A stretch of 64,000 nt of DNA, taken from Cyclobacterium xiamenense. Its GTDB lineage: Bacteria > Bacteroidota > Bacteroidia > Cytophagales > Cyclobacteriaceae. Both the position numbers and the translations under genes were made by a program. Shown one piece after another: positions 27,973 through 36,612 of this stretch; within the stretch, counting starts at the first letter, position 1, and each line of letters opens with the position of its first letter. The notes under the pieces were generated by a model. The model was not told the origin of the DNA. It made no database searches and saw only the letters and a list, made by a program, of their open reading frames with translations. The stretch covers positions 80,563-144,562 of the forward strand of contig NZ_WIOK01000007.1 in the NCBI RefSeq assembly GCF_009467825.1. The letters run 5' to 3'.

Positions 27973-27980
27973 TATTTTTG
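27973..27980 (+). promoter_or_regulatory. Possible -7 box for the WecA-like gene
   Basis: TATTTTTG fits TAnnTTTG, 17 bases before the ATG. No good -33 element, so low confidence. Confidence 0.3.
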
Positions 27981-27996
27981 TAAAAACTTTCCTATT

Positions 27997-29166
27997 ATGA
28001 CGATTTTTCTTTCCACTGCTACCTCTTTTTTCTTTGGATTTTTAATGACCCCGGTGTTGATCATGATTTTGAAACGGATCAATTTTATGGAGGCGTCGGG
28101 TGGAAGAAAAATTCATGCCGGTAGCATTCCCTCGATGGGAGGCATCGCCATTGTATTTGCATCTTTTCTCGGGCTCTTCGCCTGGCTTAGTTTTGATCAA
28201 ATTGTGGAGACCAGGTATTTTCTTGTGGGGCTCGGTATCATGTTTTCTGTGGGGCTTCGGGACGATTTGATTGAACTAACGGCCTTTCAAAAGTTGATTG
28301 GGCAATCCATTCCGGCATTCTTCGTGATTGTAATGGCCGATATCCGAATTTCCGGATTGTACGGTTTTTTAGGAATATACGAAATCCCCTACCTCGCCAG
28401 CGTGCTGCTTACCTTCGTGGCGATTTTGGTACTTACCAATTCGTTTAACCTAATCGACGGGGCAGATGGCCTCGCGGGCTCCCTGAGCCTGGTGACGCTA
28501 ACCATTCTGGGATTTTGGTTTTATACGGTTGGAATGGTTTCTTACAGTCTGATTTCGTTCACCCTGGTGGGTGGCGTATTGGCCTTTTTGGTATTCAACT
28601 GGCATCCGGCAAAAATATTTATGGGGGATACCGGCTCGCTTAGTCTGGGGTTCGCACTTACCGTATTGGTGGTCCTGTTTGTGGACAAGACCGGTACCAT
28701 GGCTCCCTGGGAGGGGTTAAAACTGCACGCCCCCTTCGCCGCAGGACTGGCCTTCTTGATTGTCCCCGTGTACGACACGGTACGGATATTTATCAAACGA
28801 AGCATGAAGGGTAAATCTCCCTTAAAGCCCGACAAAAGCCATGTACATCACTTTCTTATCCGGATGGGATTGAGACACAATCAGGTAGCATTGACGCTTG
28901 GCACCGTAAAATTGCTATTTATCGCATTGGTGTTCCTGGGAAGCTCCCTGAACGACCACATCCTTTTCCCCACGTTGGCATTAGCGGCCGTTGCGCTGGG
29001 CATTTGGATGGACAAACAAACCCTTCGAAGTATCAAGACGAACTGCAAAAAAATGCCAAGTTTGTCCGAAAAGCACCTTCGCAAGGAGCGGAAGCGTTTG
29101 GTACGGCGACGGAAGCCCGAAATCTCAAAAAGTGTATTTTCCGACAATGAAATCAACATGAACTAA
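27997..29166 (+). CDS. MraY/WecA-family undecaprenyl-phosphate sugar-1-phosphate transferase
   Basis: 389 residues with about 10-11 membrane helices. Family motifs: GLRDDLIEL (Asp pair binding Mg), FNLIDGADGLAG, FMGDTGSLSLG, and HVHHFLIRMG (the HxHH nucleotide-binding loop). These define the branch that moves GlcNAc-1-P or a similar HexNAc-1-P to undecaprenyl phosphate and starts O-antigen or capsule synthesis. A basic C-terminal tail of about 50 residues (Lys/Arg-rich) is cytosolic. It is clearly not MraY itself, since no division or wall genes surround it. Confidence 0.9.
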   Translation: MTIFLSTATSFFFGFLMTPVLIMILKRINFMEASGGRKIHAGSIPSMGGIAIVFASFLGLFAWLSFDQIVETRYFLVGLGIMFSVGLRDDLIELTAFQKLIGQSIPAFFVIVMADIRISGLYGFLGIYEIPYLASVLLTFVAILVLTNSFNLIDGADGLAGSLSLVTLTILGFWFYTVGMVSYSLISFTLVGGVLAFLVFNWHPAKIFMGDTGSLSLGFALTVLVVLFVDKTGTMAPWEGLKLHAPFAAGLAFLIVPVYDTVRIFIKRSMKGKSPLKPDKSHVHHFLIRMGLRHNQVALTLGTVKLLFIALVFLGSSLNDHILFPTLALAAVALGIWMDKQTLRSIKTNCKKMPSLSEKHLRKERKRLVRRRKPEISKSVFSDNEINMN

Positions 29167-29194
29167 CCGCGCCTGATTAAAATGCCGGGTAGTG

Positions 29195-29231
29195 AAAAAA
29201 AGCCGTCATCTGCATAAGATGACGGCTTTTT
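29195..29231. terminator. Strong bidirectional terminator
   Basis: Perfect 10-bp arms GCCGTCATCT (29202-29211) and AGATGACGGC (29217-29226), A-run and T-run on either side. It sits between the convergent wecA-like and Hyi-like genes and serves both. Confidence 0.92.
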
Positions 29232-29238
29232 GCTGGTA

Positions 29239-30132
29239 TCAAACATCACAAATCTCGACACCTTGCTTCAGCGAAGCCAATTTATCGGGTCGCTTGGGGA
29301 TAAACTCCTGACCCACATAGCCCTGGTATCCGGTATCCAGAATGGCTTTCATAATGGCCGGATAGTAGAGTTCCTGGGTTTCATCGATTTCATTTCTACC
29401 CGGCACCCCTCCGGTATGGTAATGGGAAATGTAGGGATGGTAGGCCTTGATCGTGGCGATTACGTCGCCTTCCATGATCTGCATGTGGTAAATATCGTAC
29501 AGGAGTTTGATGTTTTCCGAGCCAACCGCCTTGCACACCTCTACCCCCCAGGCGGTGTGGTCTGCCTGGTAGTCTTTGTGGTTGACTTTGCTGTTCAATA
29601 ACTCCATGCATAGGATAACCCCGTATTTTTCGGCGGTAGGCATGACTTTTTTTAGCCCTTCGGCGCAGTTCTTTATGCCCGTTTCGTCATCCAGGCCGTT
29701 TCTGTTGCCGGAAAAGCAGATGATTTGCTTGTACCCCGCTTCGGCCACTTTGGGGATTACTTCCTCGTAGCTCTGGATCAATTCGGCATGCAGCTCTGGA
29801 TTGTTCCATCCCCTTTCTATTCCCATGCCCGCTCCCCAGGGCATGGCACAGTCCAATCCGTAAGATTTTAGGACGGGCCATTCTTCCGGACCAGCCAGTT
29901 CGATGGACTTCAGGCCGATGGAAACGGCGGCTTTGCACAGGTCTTCAAATGCAATGTCGTTGTAACACCAACGGCATACGGAGTGGTTGATGTTTCCTTT
30001 TAGATTATCAGGAAGTCTTTCCTCAGCAGCCATTAGACGCTGGGAAAGGCCGGGAACGAGCATTCCGGCAAGGCCAGTGCCGGCTAGTTTTTTTAATGCC
30101 CTCCTTCGGGGGTTATTTTCGGTTTGTTTCAT
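29239..30132 (-). CDS. Exported hydroxypyruvate isomerase-like TIM-barrel protein
   Basis: 297 residues. The N-terminus has a twin-arginine-like signal (PRRRALKKLAGTGLAGML), so Tat export is likely. The mature part is a xylose-isomerase-like TIM barrel with metal-ligand motifs: CMELLNSK, LLYDIYHMQIMEGD, HYHTGGVPGRNEID and GYVGQEF. These match the hydroxypyruvate isomerase (Hyi) branch. An isomerase or epimerase acting on a (keto-)sugar in the periplasm is inferred. It lies 16 bases downstream of a PVC-type cytochrome gene on the same strand, so the two are probably cotranscribed. Confidence 0.85.
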   Translation of the reverse strand: MKQTENNPRRRALKKLAGTGLAGMLVPGLSQRLMAAEERLPDNLKGNINHSVCRWCYNDIAFEDLCKAAVSIGLKSIELAGPEEWPVLKSYGLDCAMPWGAGMGIERGWNNPELHAELIQSYEEVIPKVAEAGYKQIICFSGNRNGLDDETGIKNCAEGLKKVMPTAEKYGVILCMELLNSKVNHKDYQADHTAWGVEVCKAVGSENIKLLYDIYHMQIMEGDVIATIKAYHPYISHYHTGGVPGRNEIDETQELYYPAIMKAILDTGYQGYVGQEFIPKRPDKLASLKQGVEICDV

Positions 30133-30148
30133 ACGTGTTGGAAATAAA

Positions 30149-33100
30149 TTAGGATTGTTTTTTAAGTGACATCAGGTAGGCGACCAAATCGACTAGCTCT
30201 TCGGTGCTCATGGTTTTTTCCAGACCGGCCGGCATCATCGAATGCTCCATTTGTTCCATGCGCTGCATATCCGCTGTTTTTATCGGAATGGTGCTGCCAC
30301 CGGGTACCTTCAATTCGATATCGGTTTCGGTCTGACTGGCGATAATCCCACCCATACTGCTGCCATCTTTCATTTCAATAAGGTAGCCCTCGTAGCCAAA
30401 ACTAATGCCTGCGTCCGGGTGCAGAATGGAGATGTATTGCGCCTCCTTGGATAGCTTGCTGCCAATTTCCGTCAGCTTGGGGCCAAAGTCCATCCCAATA
30501 GCTCCCACCTGGTGGCACACCGCACAATTGTTTTTGAAAACCACCAATCCTTTTTCAACCGAGCCTTCCATGGCTAGTAATTCGTTCATTGGGGGGAGTG
30601 GGTTTTCCTCGTCGGAAGCATTATCCAGGTAACTGGCCGCTTCAGCCCGTACACTTTTTCTCCAGGCCCGGCTTACGCCCGTTACCGCCGAGGGAATCAG
30701 GTTTTCCGGAAGCTGTTCCGCTCGTAGCAGTTCGAGGATTCGCTCTTCCCCTCCATAGCTACCACCGATGGCAGCGGTAGCTTCCTTTCGTACTGCCAGG
30801 GAAAGACGGTCGTCAAACGCCATTTTTTCCAGCATACCCAGGGATTCTTTCGATCCGATTCCCCGCAGCACCGCTAACATGGGATAGACCTTTTCTTCTT
30901 CGCCGCTGTATAGTACCTCCCGGATTTGGTCCGCCCCATCCTGCCGAAGCAGTACGGTAGCGGCAGTCTTGCCCAGGTTATTATCGCTCTCTTTCAATGC
31001 CAGTTGCAACAGCCTGGGGTTTTCGGAGCGCACGGCAAATTTCTGAACCAACTCGAGGTAGGTTTCCGTACCCGCGCTTTCTTCCAGCGCATCGGCCAAA
31101 ACCGAGCGTACCGTAGCAGATTCATTCAGATACGCCGGATCAAGGTGGGTCAAAACCAGGTTATTCATTCGCTTGCTTTCTTCTTGATTTTCCTGGCGGA
31201 GTTGCCCCTCTTCCAGCATTTTGATTAGGGCCTTTGATTTTTTATCGGCATCTGGGTTAAAGTCAAAGGCACGAAAATACCGCAGTCGATCGTCCAGGGG
31301 TTTCGCAGGATCCGAAGCCAGTTGGGCCAGGTGATCCACGGCACTTCCCGTCCGCGATCTCCAGACAATGTCCTGATTTTTCTTTTTGCTAAGGTCAGCG
31401 CCGGTCTTTTCCAACCAGGCCGCGTAGAAGTCGGTCCACTGCCCCCTGGCTCCAATGCCTAGCGCTTCCAGGTACCAGCGGTCCTCCCCATCGTGTTGAA
31501 CGGCCAGACTGGCCCAAAGCTCCGCGGCTTCGGGAGCATGCAATCCCCGCAAGGCAATGGCTGCTTCTCGTCGTACCTGGGGGTCTTTGTCCATAACCAG
31601 CTGCTTCAGCAGGGGAACCAGGTCCAGGTTTTCCTGCCTTGCTGCCCGGATGGCACTGATCCGAATATCTGGATGGGTATGTTCGAGGGCTTCGCGAATA
31701 TACGTCTCACCGGTACCGTTCATTTTCGCTAAAAGCCAAAAGGCCCGTGCTTGAAAACGGGGGTTTTCATGGGTACGAAAAACTTTCTCCAGGGCGGGGG
31801 CGGCATCCTTGCCCATGGCTTTTAGGTTTTTCCACCCCTGGTAACGCATGGAAAGGTTCGGATTCAGTAAGGCCTCGATCGCACCGCTCAGCGAATTGAT
31901 ATCAATCGCCGGAATTTCGTAGGCCTGACCCGGTGTGGATACCCGGAAAATTCTGCCCCTGTCGAGGTCTCCCGCCTGATGCCCACCAACGCCAGGATCG
32001 TACCAATCGGCCACCATCAGGGACCCATCCGGTGCCACACAGAGGTCAGAAGGGCGAAACCACTGGTCTTTGTCCCCTTCCATAAGATTGACAATGGACG
32101 CACTATAACCCGCTCCGTCTTTTTCTACCGGGTAGGCACGGACCACGTTCGGACCTGCGTCGGTGTGGATAAGCTGATTCCAAAATACTTCAGGCAAGGC
32201 CTTACCTTCGTATACCACCATCCCGGTGGGAGAACCAGCCCCGGTTTGCAAGAGATTGGGGACCACTCCGGGATCGTTGAGATGCCAATGCTGCTGGGGT
32301 ATTTCTTTTTCTTTGTTGGTGCGGTTAGCACGCCATCCGGCTCCTGTCATTTCATCCTTGTAGCCGAAATTGCCGTATTCCATTACATAGTTGATCCGGA
32401 CCCCTTTGTTCCCGTCATCGTCGTTATCGGATTGCCACAGGGTACCATAGGAATCAACGGCCACTTCGTAGTTGTTTCGGAAGTTTTGTCCCAATACCTC
32501 GATGCCGGAGAAATCCGGGTTGCATCGGAATACCAGCCCTTCTTTGTACGAATCGGCATCGATGGGAGTACCGTCGGCATCGGTCAGGGTTCGGCCGTCT
32601 CGGTCTTGAATGGAGCCACCGGAGTTTCCAAAATTAAAGTAAAACTTGCCGTCCGGCCCAAAAACAAACGCATGCATCCCGTGATCGTGTTGCTCTCCGC
32701 CAATACCCGTAAACAGTACTTCTTTTTTATCGGCTTTATCGTCTCCATCGGTGTCGGTCAGCAACCATACATAGGGGCTTTGGGAAACGATGGCCTGGTT
32801 TCCCATGACCCAGATTCCCAGCGGCGCATTCAATTCCGGATCCTGGTAAAATACCGTGCTTTTGTCGGCTACACCGTCTCCGTCACTGTCCTCCAGGATG
32901 AGTATGCGGTCGCCTTCGTCTTTGGTTTCATTTCCGGTGATGGCAGGTCGGTAATTGTAGGCTTCGCATACCCAAACCCGTCCTTTGTGATCGATATCTA
33001 TATTGGTGGGGTTGGTAATCATGGGTTCCGAAGCGAATAGCCTTGCTTCAAGCGATTCGTTTACCCGGATTCCAAGCAATGCATTTTCAGGCTTTCGTTT

Positions 33101-33226
33101 TTCTTCTTCGGTCAATTGATCGAAGGGGTGTGTGGCGGCGGTATCCGTCGCTTCTTTACACGAAAGGCAGACAAGTAGAAGGAATAAAACTCCCTTCAGG
33201 GAATGGAGATGAGCGGTTTTGGGCAT
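30149..33226 (-). CDS. PVC-type heme-binding (CxxCH) dehydrogenase lipoprotein with HEAT repeats
   Basis: 1025 residues. A lipobox (VCLSC, Cys about 23) places it on a membrane outside the cytoplasm. Residues about 45-430 are a glucose-dehydrogenase-like beta-propeller (PVC-type, with DIDHKGRVWVCEAYNY, DSDGDGVAD calcium-like loops and GVVPNLLQTGAGSP). Residues about 450-860 hold HEAT-type repeats. The C-terminal cytochrome c domain has CAVCH at 901-905 and a likely axial Met in HSMMPAG (about 997). The enzyme probably oxidises a carbohydrate-type substrate and passes electrons to its heme. It is transcribed ahead of the Hyi-like gene and divergent from the Gfo/Idh gene. Confidence 0.88.
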   Translation of the reverse strand: MPKTAHLHSLKGVLFLLLVCLSCKEATDTAATHPFDQLTEEEKRKPENALLGIRVNESLEARLFASEPMITNPTNIDIDHKGRVWVCEAYNYRPAITGNETKDEGDRILILEDSDGDGVADKSTVFYQDPELNAPLGIWVMGNQAIVSQSPYVWLLTDTDGDDKADKKEVLFTGIGGEQHDHGMHAFVFGPDGKFYFNFGNSGGSIQDRDGRTLTDADGTPIDADSYKEGLVFRCNPDFSGIEVLGQNFRNNYEVAVDSYGTLWQSDNDDDGNKGVRINYVMEYGNFGYKDEMTGAGWRANRTNKEKEIPQQHWHLNDPGVVPNLLQTGAGSPTGMVVYEGKALPEVFWNQLIHTDAGPNVVRAYPVEKDGAGYSASIVNLMEGDKDQWFRPSDLCVAPDGSLMVADWYDPGVGGHQAGDLDRGRIFRVSTPGQAYEIPAIDINSLSGAIEALLNPNLSMRYQGWKNLKAMGKDAAPALEKVFRTHENPRFQARAFWLLAKMNGTGETYIREALEHTHPDIRISAIRAARQENLDLVPLLKQLVMDKDPQVRREAAIALRGLHAPEAAELWASLAVQHDGEDRWYLEALGIGARGQWTDFYAAWLEKTGADLSKKKNQDIVWRSRTGSAVDHLAQLASDPAKPLDDRLRYFRAFDFNPDADKKSKALIKMLEEGQLRQENQEESKRMNNLVLTHLDPAYLNESATVRSVLADALEESAGTETYLELVQKFAVRSENPRLLQLALKESDNNLGKTAATVLLRQDGADQIREVLYSGEEEKVYPMLAVLRGIGSKESLGMLEKMAFDDRLSLAVRKEATAAIGGSYGGEERILELLRAEQLPENLIPSAVTGVSRAWRKSVRAEAASYLDNASDEENPLPPMNELLAMEGSVEKGLVVFKNNCAVCHQVGAIGMDFGPKLTEIGSKLSKEAQYISILHPDAGISFGYEGYLIEMKDGSSMGGIIASQTETDIELKVPGGSTIPIKTADMQRMEQMEHSMMPAGLEKTMSTEELVDLVAYLMSLKKQS

Positions 33227-33448
33227 GGTTCTGTGTTAGTTGACGCTTTTTCGCAATTTCATTGGTTGAATAAACAGAAAATTCCGATATTATTCCACTA
33301 ATTTAACTGTTTTTTTGACAGTTATACCGGCCTTCATGGCGGGGGAGGCTGCTTTTTGCTGTTTTCATGCCTCCGCCTTTGGCGCAAGGCCAGCCGAATC
33401 CGGCAAGGGAAAATCCCTGGCCTAACGCACGTTAAACCACTTCATAAA

Positions 33449-34651
33449 ATGGGTCTAAACAGACGAAAATTTATTCAACAAGCGAGTGCTGTTTCCGGGT
33501 TGCTGCTCATGGGTGGCCTGCCGGCTATTGGGCGGCCTCTTGCAGACAAGGTACGCGTCGGAATTGTCGGGGGAAGATTTGGAGCGACGTTTCAATTTCA
33601 CGAACACCCCGACTGTATCGTCGAAGCGGTTAGCGATTTGCGCAAGGACCGGCGGGATCACCTGATGAAGACCTACCGCTGCGAGAAAAGCTATCCTTCC
33701 CTGGAGCAGCTGCTGACCGACCGGTCCATCGATGCGGTGTTTCTGGCCACACCGGCTCCGGACCACGCCCGGCATACCATTGCCAGCCTGAAAGCAGGCA
33801 AGCACGTGCTGTGTGCGGTACCGCTGGCCATGAGCCTGGAAGAATGCGAGGCAGTAAAAGAAGCGGTAAAGGAATCCGGCAAAATCTTTATGATGGCCGA
33901 AACCACGACTTTTATGCAAGGCACCATCACGGCGAGAAAATTCTACGAAGAGGGTCGCTTTGGCGAAATTTTCAGTGCGGCAGCAGAGTACAACCACCCC
34001 GGCCTCGAGGCGCTCTGGTTTGAAAACGGAAAGCCGACCTGGAGGCATGGATTGCCGCCCATGCATTATCCAACGCATTGCACGGCATTTTTGATCAGTG
34101 TGACCGGAGAAAGACTGAGCCGTGTGAGTTGCCTAGGTTGGGGAGAAGGCGAGGGGCTCCTGAAAGACAACCCTTACCAGAATCCATTCTGGAATCAAAC
34201 CGCTTTCTTCCACACCAACCAGGGCCACCCGTTTCGGGTGGAGGTCAATTGGAAAGGGGCGCTGCGAAATGCCGAAAGAGGGGAATGGCGGGGAGAAAAA
34301 ATGAGCTTGTATTTGCCCAGCGGGCATGCCGGTACCGGAACGCTAATCACGGAAGAAGAAGCGGAAGGAAAGGACGATGCCGGGTTTGTGCACACCAAAA
34401 ACAAGGTAACGTCCTTTGAATTCCCGCGGTGGTGGGAGACGGAGATGTTGCCGGAACCCCTGCGCCACAACAGCGGTCACGATGGGTCGCACCCCTTTAT
34501 TACGCACGAATTTATCCAATCCATTCGCGAGAACCGCGCTCCAGAGGTCGATATTTACGAGGCACTGGCCTACACCCTGCCGGGCATCGTTGCCCACCAA
34601 TCGGCACTAAACGGAGGGGAGCTACTCCCTATTCCGAATTTTGATGATTAG
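33449..34651 (+). CDS. Tat-exported Gfo/Idh/MocA family oxidoreductase
   Basis: 400 residues when started at 33449, where a Tat signal begins (NRRKFIQQASAVSGLLLMGG). A longer frame to 33356 has no support. The Rossmann region VRVGIVGGRFGATFQF follows, then DAVFLATPAPDHARHTIASL and KAGKHVLCAVPLAMSLEEC (normally EKPLA, here VPLA, so the usual catalytic Lys-Pro is not conserved). The C-terminal domain has the GSHPFITHEFIQSI motif. It is likely an NAD(P)-dependent or cofactor-carrying sugar oxidoreductase in the periplasm. It overlaps the convergent GluQ gene by four bases. Confidence 0.85.
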   Translation: MGLNRRKFIQQASAVSGLLLMGGLPAIGRPLADKVRVGIVGGRFGATFQFHEHPDCIVEAVSDLRKDRRDHLMKTYRCEKSYPSLEQLLTDRSIDAVFLATPAPDHARHTIASLKAGKHVLCAVPLAMSLEECEAVKEAVKESGKIFMMAETTTFMQGTITARKFYEEGRFGEIFSAAAEYNHPGLEALWFENGKPTWRHGLPPMHYPTHCTAFLISVTGERLSRVSCLGWGEGEGLLKDNPYQNPFWNQTAFFHTNQGHPFRVEVNWKGALRNAERGEWRGEKMSLYLPSGHAGTGTLITEEEAEGKDDAGFVHTKNKVTSFEFPRWWETEMLPEPLRHNSGHDGSHPFITHEFIQSIRENRAPEVDIYEALAYTLPGIVAHQSALNGGELLPIPNFDD

Positions 34652-35547
34652 CGGGCAGGGTGGAGTAGGCTCAGGTAAGCAGGAATAAAGTCCTCCAGAC
34701 TTGTTATGGCCTCGCTCATGCCTAGATGGGCGGCGGCCAGGCGGTATAGGTCGGGTTTTTTCATTCCGGATCTTCGCATGGTCCGAATGGCCAGGGCGCC
34801 TTCCGATTTGGAAAGTTTCTGCGTGCCGTCTTTGAGGAGGGGGTGGTGAAAAAAGGTAGTTCCGGCTAGCGGCTGGTCCGGCAGGAGGGATGACAGGTAC
34901 CCCTGTGCGCAAGTGGAGTCCCACAAATCCTCCCCCCTGACAATGAGGTCTATACCGAAAAAGCGATCATCTACCAGCGAAGCGACTTGGTAGGCGGGGT
35001 CCCCGTCTTTTTTTCGTACCACAAAAAAAGCCATGTCCTCCGGGATCTGGCAGTTCCTGCTAGCGGCAGGATAGTCCGTAAGCGCATACGTGACGTCGGG
35101 CCTCGTTTTCAACCGCCAGGCCAGGCCCTGCCCGATAAGGGATAGGTTTCGGGGTAGGCAATGGCCGGTATACCAGCCTTTGGGATGGTTTTTTTGGATT
35201 TTTTTTCGGGAGCAGTCACACGAAAAGAGCAGGCCCTGCTCTGCCAACGCATCCAGTAGTGTCTGGTATTGCGGCATCCTGCATCGTTGGGAATACCGGT
35301 TTTTCAGGTCGCTCAGGTCGCGCGGCCCTTCGTCGTAGGGGATTTCCAAAAAGTCAAGCGTATCGAAAATGTCTTGTATGTATTCGGTACGGACCCGTTG
35401 TTGATCCAGATCATCAATTCGTAGTAAGACCTTTGCCCCGTGCTTTTTTGCCAAACTTACCGTGATTAGAAAGGAAATGACGTTTCCCAGGTGCAGGTAG
35501 CCACTCGGGGTAGGTGCCAGTCTGGTTTTATGGAAGGTAGGAGTCAC
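34648..35547 (-). CDS. gluQ: Glutamyl-Q tRNA(Asp) synthetase-like protein
   Basis: 299 residues, the length of GluQ-RS, and it lacks the anticodon-binding domain of full GluRS. The class I motifs are HLGN (19-22) and KLSKS (244-248). A zinc site of the GluRS/GluQ type is formed by Cys110, Cys112, Tyr126 and Cys130. GluQ-RS activates glutamate and attaches it to queuosine in the anticodon of tRNA-Asp. The start overlaps the stop of the CrtA-like gene (ATGA), so translation is coupled to that gene. Confidence 0.85.
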   Translation of the reverse strand: MTPTFHKTRLAPTPSGYLHLGNVISFLITVSLAKKHGAKVLLRIDDLDQQRVRTEYIQDIFDTLDFLEIPYDEGPRDLSDLKNRYSQRCRMPQYQTLLDALAEQGLLFSCDCSRKKIQKNHPKGWYTGHCLPRNLSLIGQGLAWRLKTRPDVTYALTDYPAASRNCQIPEDMAFFVVRKKDGDPAYQVASLVDDRFFGIDLIVRGEDLWDSTCAQGYLSSLLPDQPLAGTTFFHHPLLKDGTQKLSKSEGALAIRTMRRSGMKKPDLYRLAAAHLGMSEAITSLEDFIPAYLSLLHPAR

Positions 35548-36236
35548 GCCAATTCACGAACTTCGTTGGTATTTGAGATGGAAACGGGCACAAACCGGGC
35601 AAACAGCTCTTCTTTGTACCAGCCTTCTTTCTTTACTTTTTGGATGATTTCCCGGTGGGCTGTTTGGTAGGCAAAAGCCTCCATTTTTTGCTGGCTCTGC
35701 CAGTAGCTGAAGGTGGCTTGTTCGATGGCCGGCCACTCTCCGATGCCCTTGGTAAACAGCAGGCCATCGGCTTTTTCTGCAGAGCGGCTGCTACCTGGGA
35801 CAAACCGTAAAAACCGGGGAATTTTACGAAGTTTTACCCGGGCTCGGGTAATGACCATGATGGGGCCTTCGCTTGTCGCCTTCGCAGTCACCGCAAATGG
35901 CTGCTTCCCGTTCCAGCTTCCATGGCATTGACTACAGCGCATCCAATAGGTAAAGTTGCTTTTGCATTGCTGACTAAATCGCTTGTATATCTCCGATTCG
36001 GAATACATTCTGGCAAAAGCAGCATTTTTCCATACCAGAAGCAGGGCATAGGTTCGGAAATCCGGTTTGAGGGAAAACCCAAATCCACCGCCTGTGCCCA
36101 TTAGCTTAAAAAATGACACGCCGTCCACTTGCCGAATAGGGGACAGCGCCAACTGCATTTGATTAAATGCCCACCAACGATTCCTTTTGGGGTATTCAAA
36201 AAAAGTCAGAGATACGATTTCTTGGTTGTCACTCAT
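35544..36236 (-). CDS. Spheroidene monooxygenase (CrtA)-like protein
   Basis: 230 residues, soluble, no signal. It follows the CrtA family: RWWAFNQMQLAL (about 20-31), FFKLMGTGGGFGFSLKPDF, a central SWNGKQPF segment, GPIMVITRARVKLRKI, GIGEWPAIEQATFSYW, and the terminal GWYKEELFARFVPV. CrtA adds keto groups to carotenoids, and the purple-bacterial enzyme has been described as heme-containing. Here residues 101-105 read CSQCH, a CxxCH motif not expected at this place. No other carotenoid gene is nearby. It is upstream of, and ATGA-coupled to, gluQ. A role outside carotenoids is possible. Confidence 0.75.
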   Translation of the reverse strand: MSDNQEIVSLTFFEYPKRNRWWAFNQMQLALSPIRQVDGVSFFKLMGTGGGFGFSLKPDFRTYALLLVWKNAAFARMYSESEIYKRFSQQCKSNFTYWMRCSQCHGSWNGKQPFAVTAKATSEGPIMVITRARVKLRKIPRFLRFVPGSSRSAEKADGLLFTKGIGEWPAIEQATFSYWQSQQKMEAFAYQTAHREIIQKVKKEGWYKEELFARFVPVSISNTNEVRELA

Positions 36237-36325
36237 AACTGCAGATAAGGGCGCCGCTATCTAAACCAGCCCAGGGACGCAAGTATACTAAAGCATTTGG
36301 AGAAAACACATGGGCTTCCGAAAAA

Positions 36326-36406
36326 TCAATCGAAAACCCGTTTGATAATAATCCGGATCAGAAGAATGGCCAGGGCAATAGTGGTTCCTGCTATAACAAA
36401 TTCCAT
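36326..36406 (-). CDS. Possible 26-residue single-helix membrane peptide
   Basis: A short minus-strand frame encodes a hydrophobic helix (IAGTTIALAILLIRIIIK) ending in a basic tail. It lies in the gap between the CrtA-like and MFS genes. There is no clear ribosome-binding site. It could be chance. Confidence 0.2.
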   Translation of the reverse strand: MEFVIAGTTIALAILLIRIIIKRVFD

Positions 36407-36586
36407 GGGCTGAGCGGTCCTGTTTAGTAAATGGGAATGGTGTCAGTAAACAAAAATCGGGCGGGTTTGGGTAATTCCGCCCCTTTCCGCGCTTGTTCAG
36501 CAAATGTAACCCGATCGCATGGGATAAAGTTTAGGAAATGCCTGTGAAAAGAAGGAAAACTAAACGGAATCTCCGTACTTCTCGTG

Positions 36587-36594
36587 TACCTTTG
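36587..36594 (+). promoter_or_regulatory. -7 box for the MFS gene
   Basis: TACCTTTG matches TAnnTTTG 19 bases before the ATG at 36613. It supports that start over an in-frame ATG at 36538 that lies upstream of the box. Confidence 0.55.
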
Positions 36595-36612
36595 CTGCAT
36601 GTAAATACAGGT

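Noticed and set aside
31979-33040. 353-codon antisense frame within the PVC-type cytochrome gene
   Set aside because: Shadow of the GC-rich real gene; no domain, no start signals.
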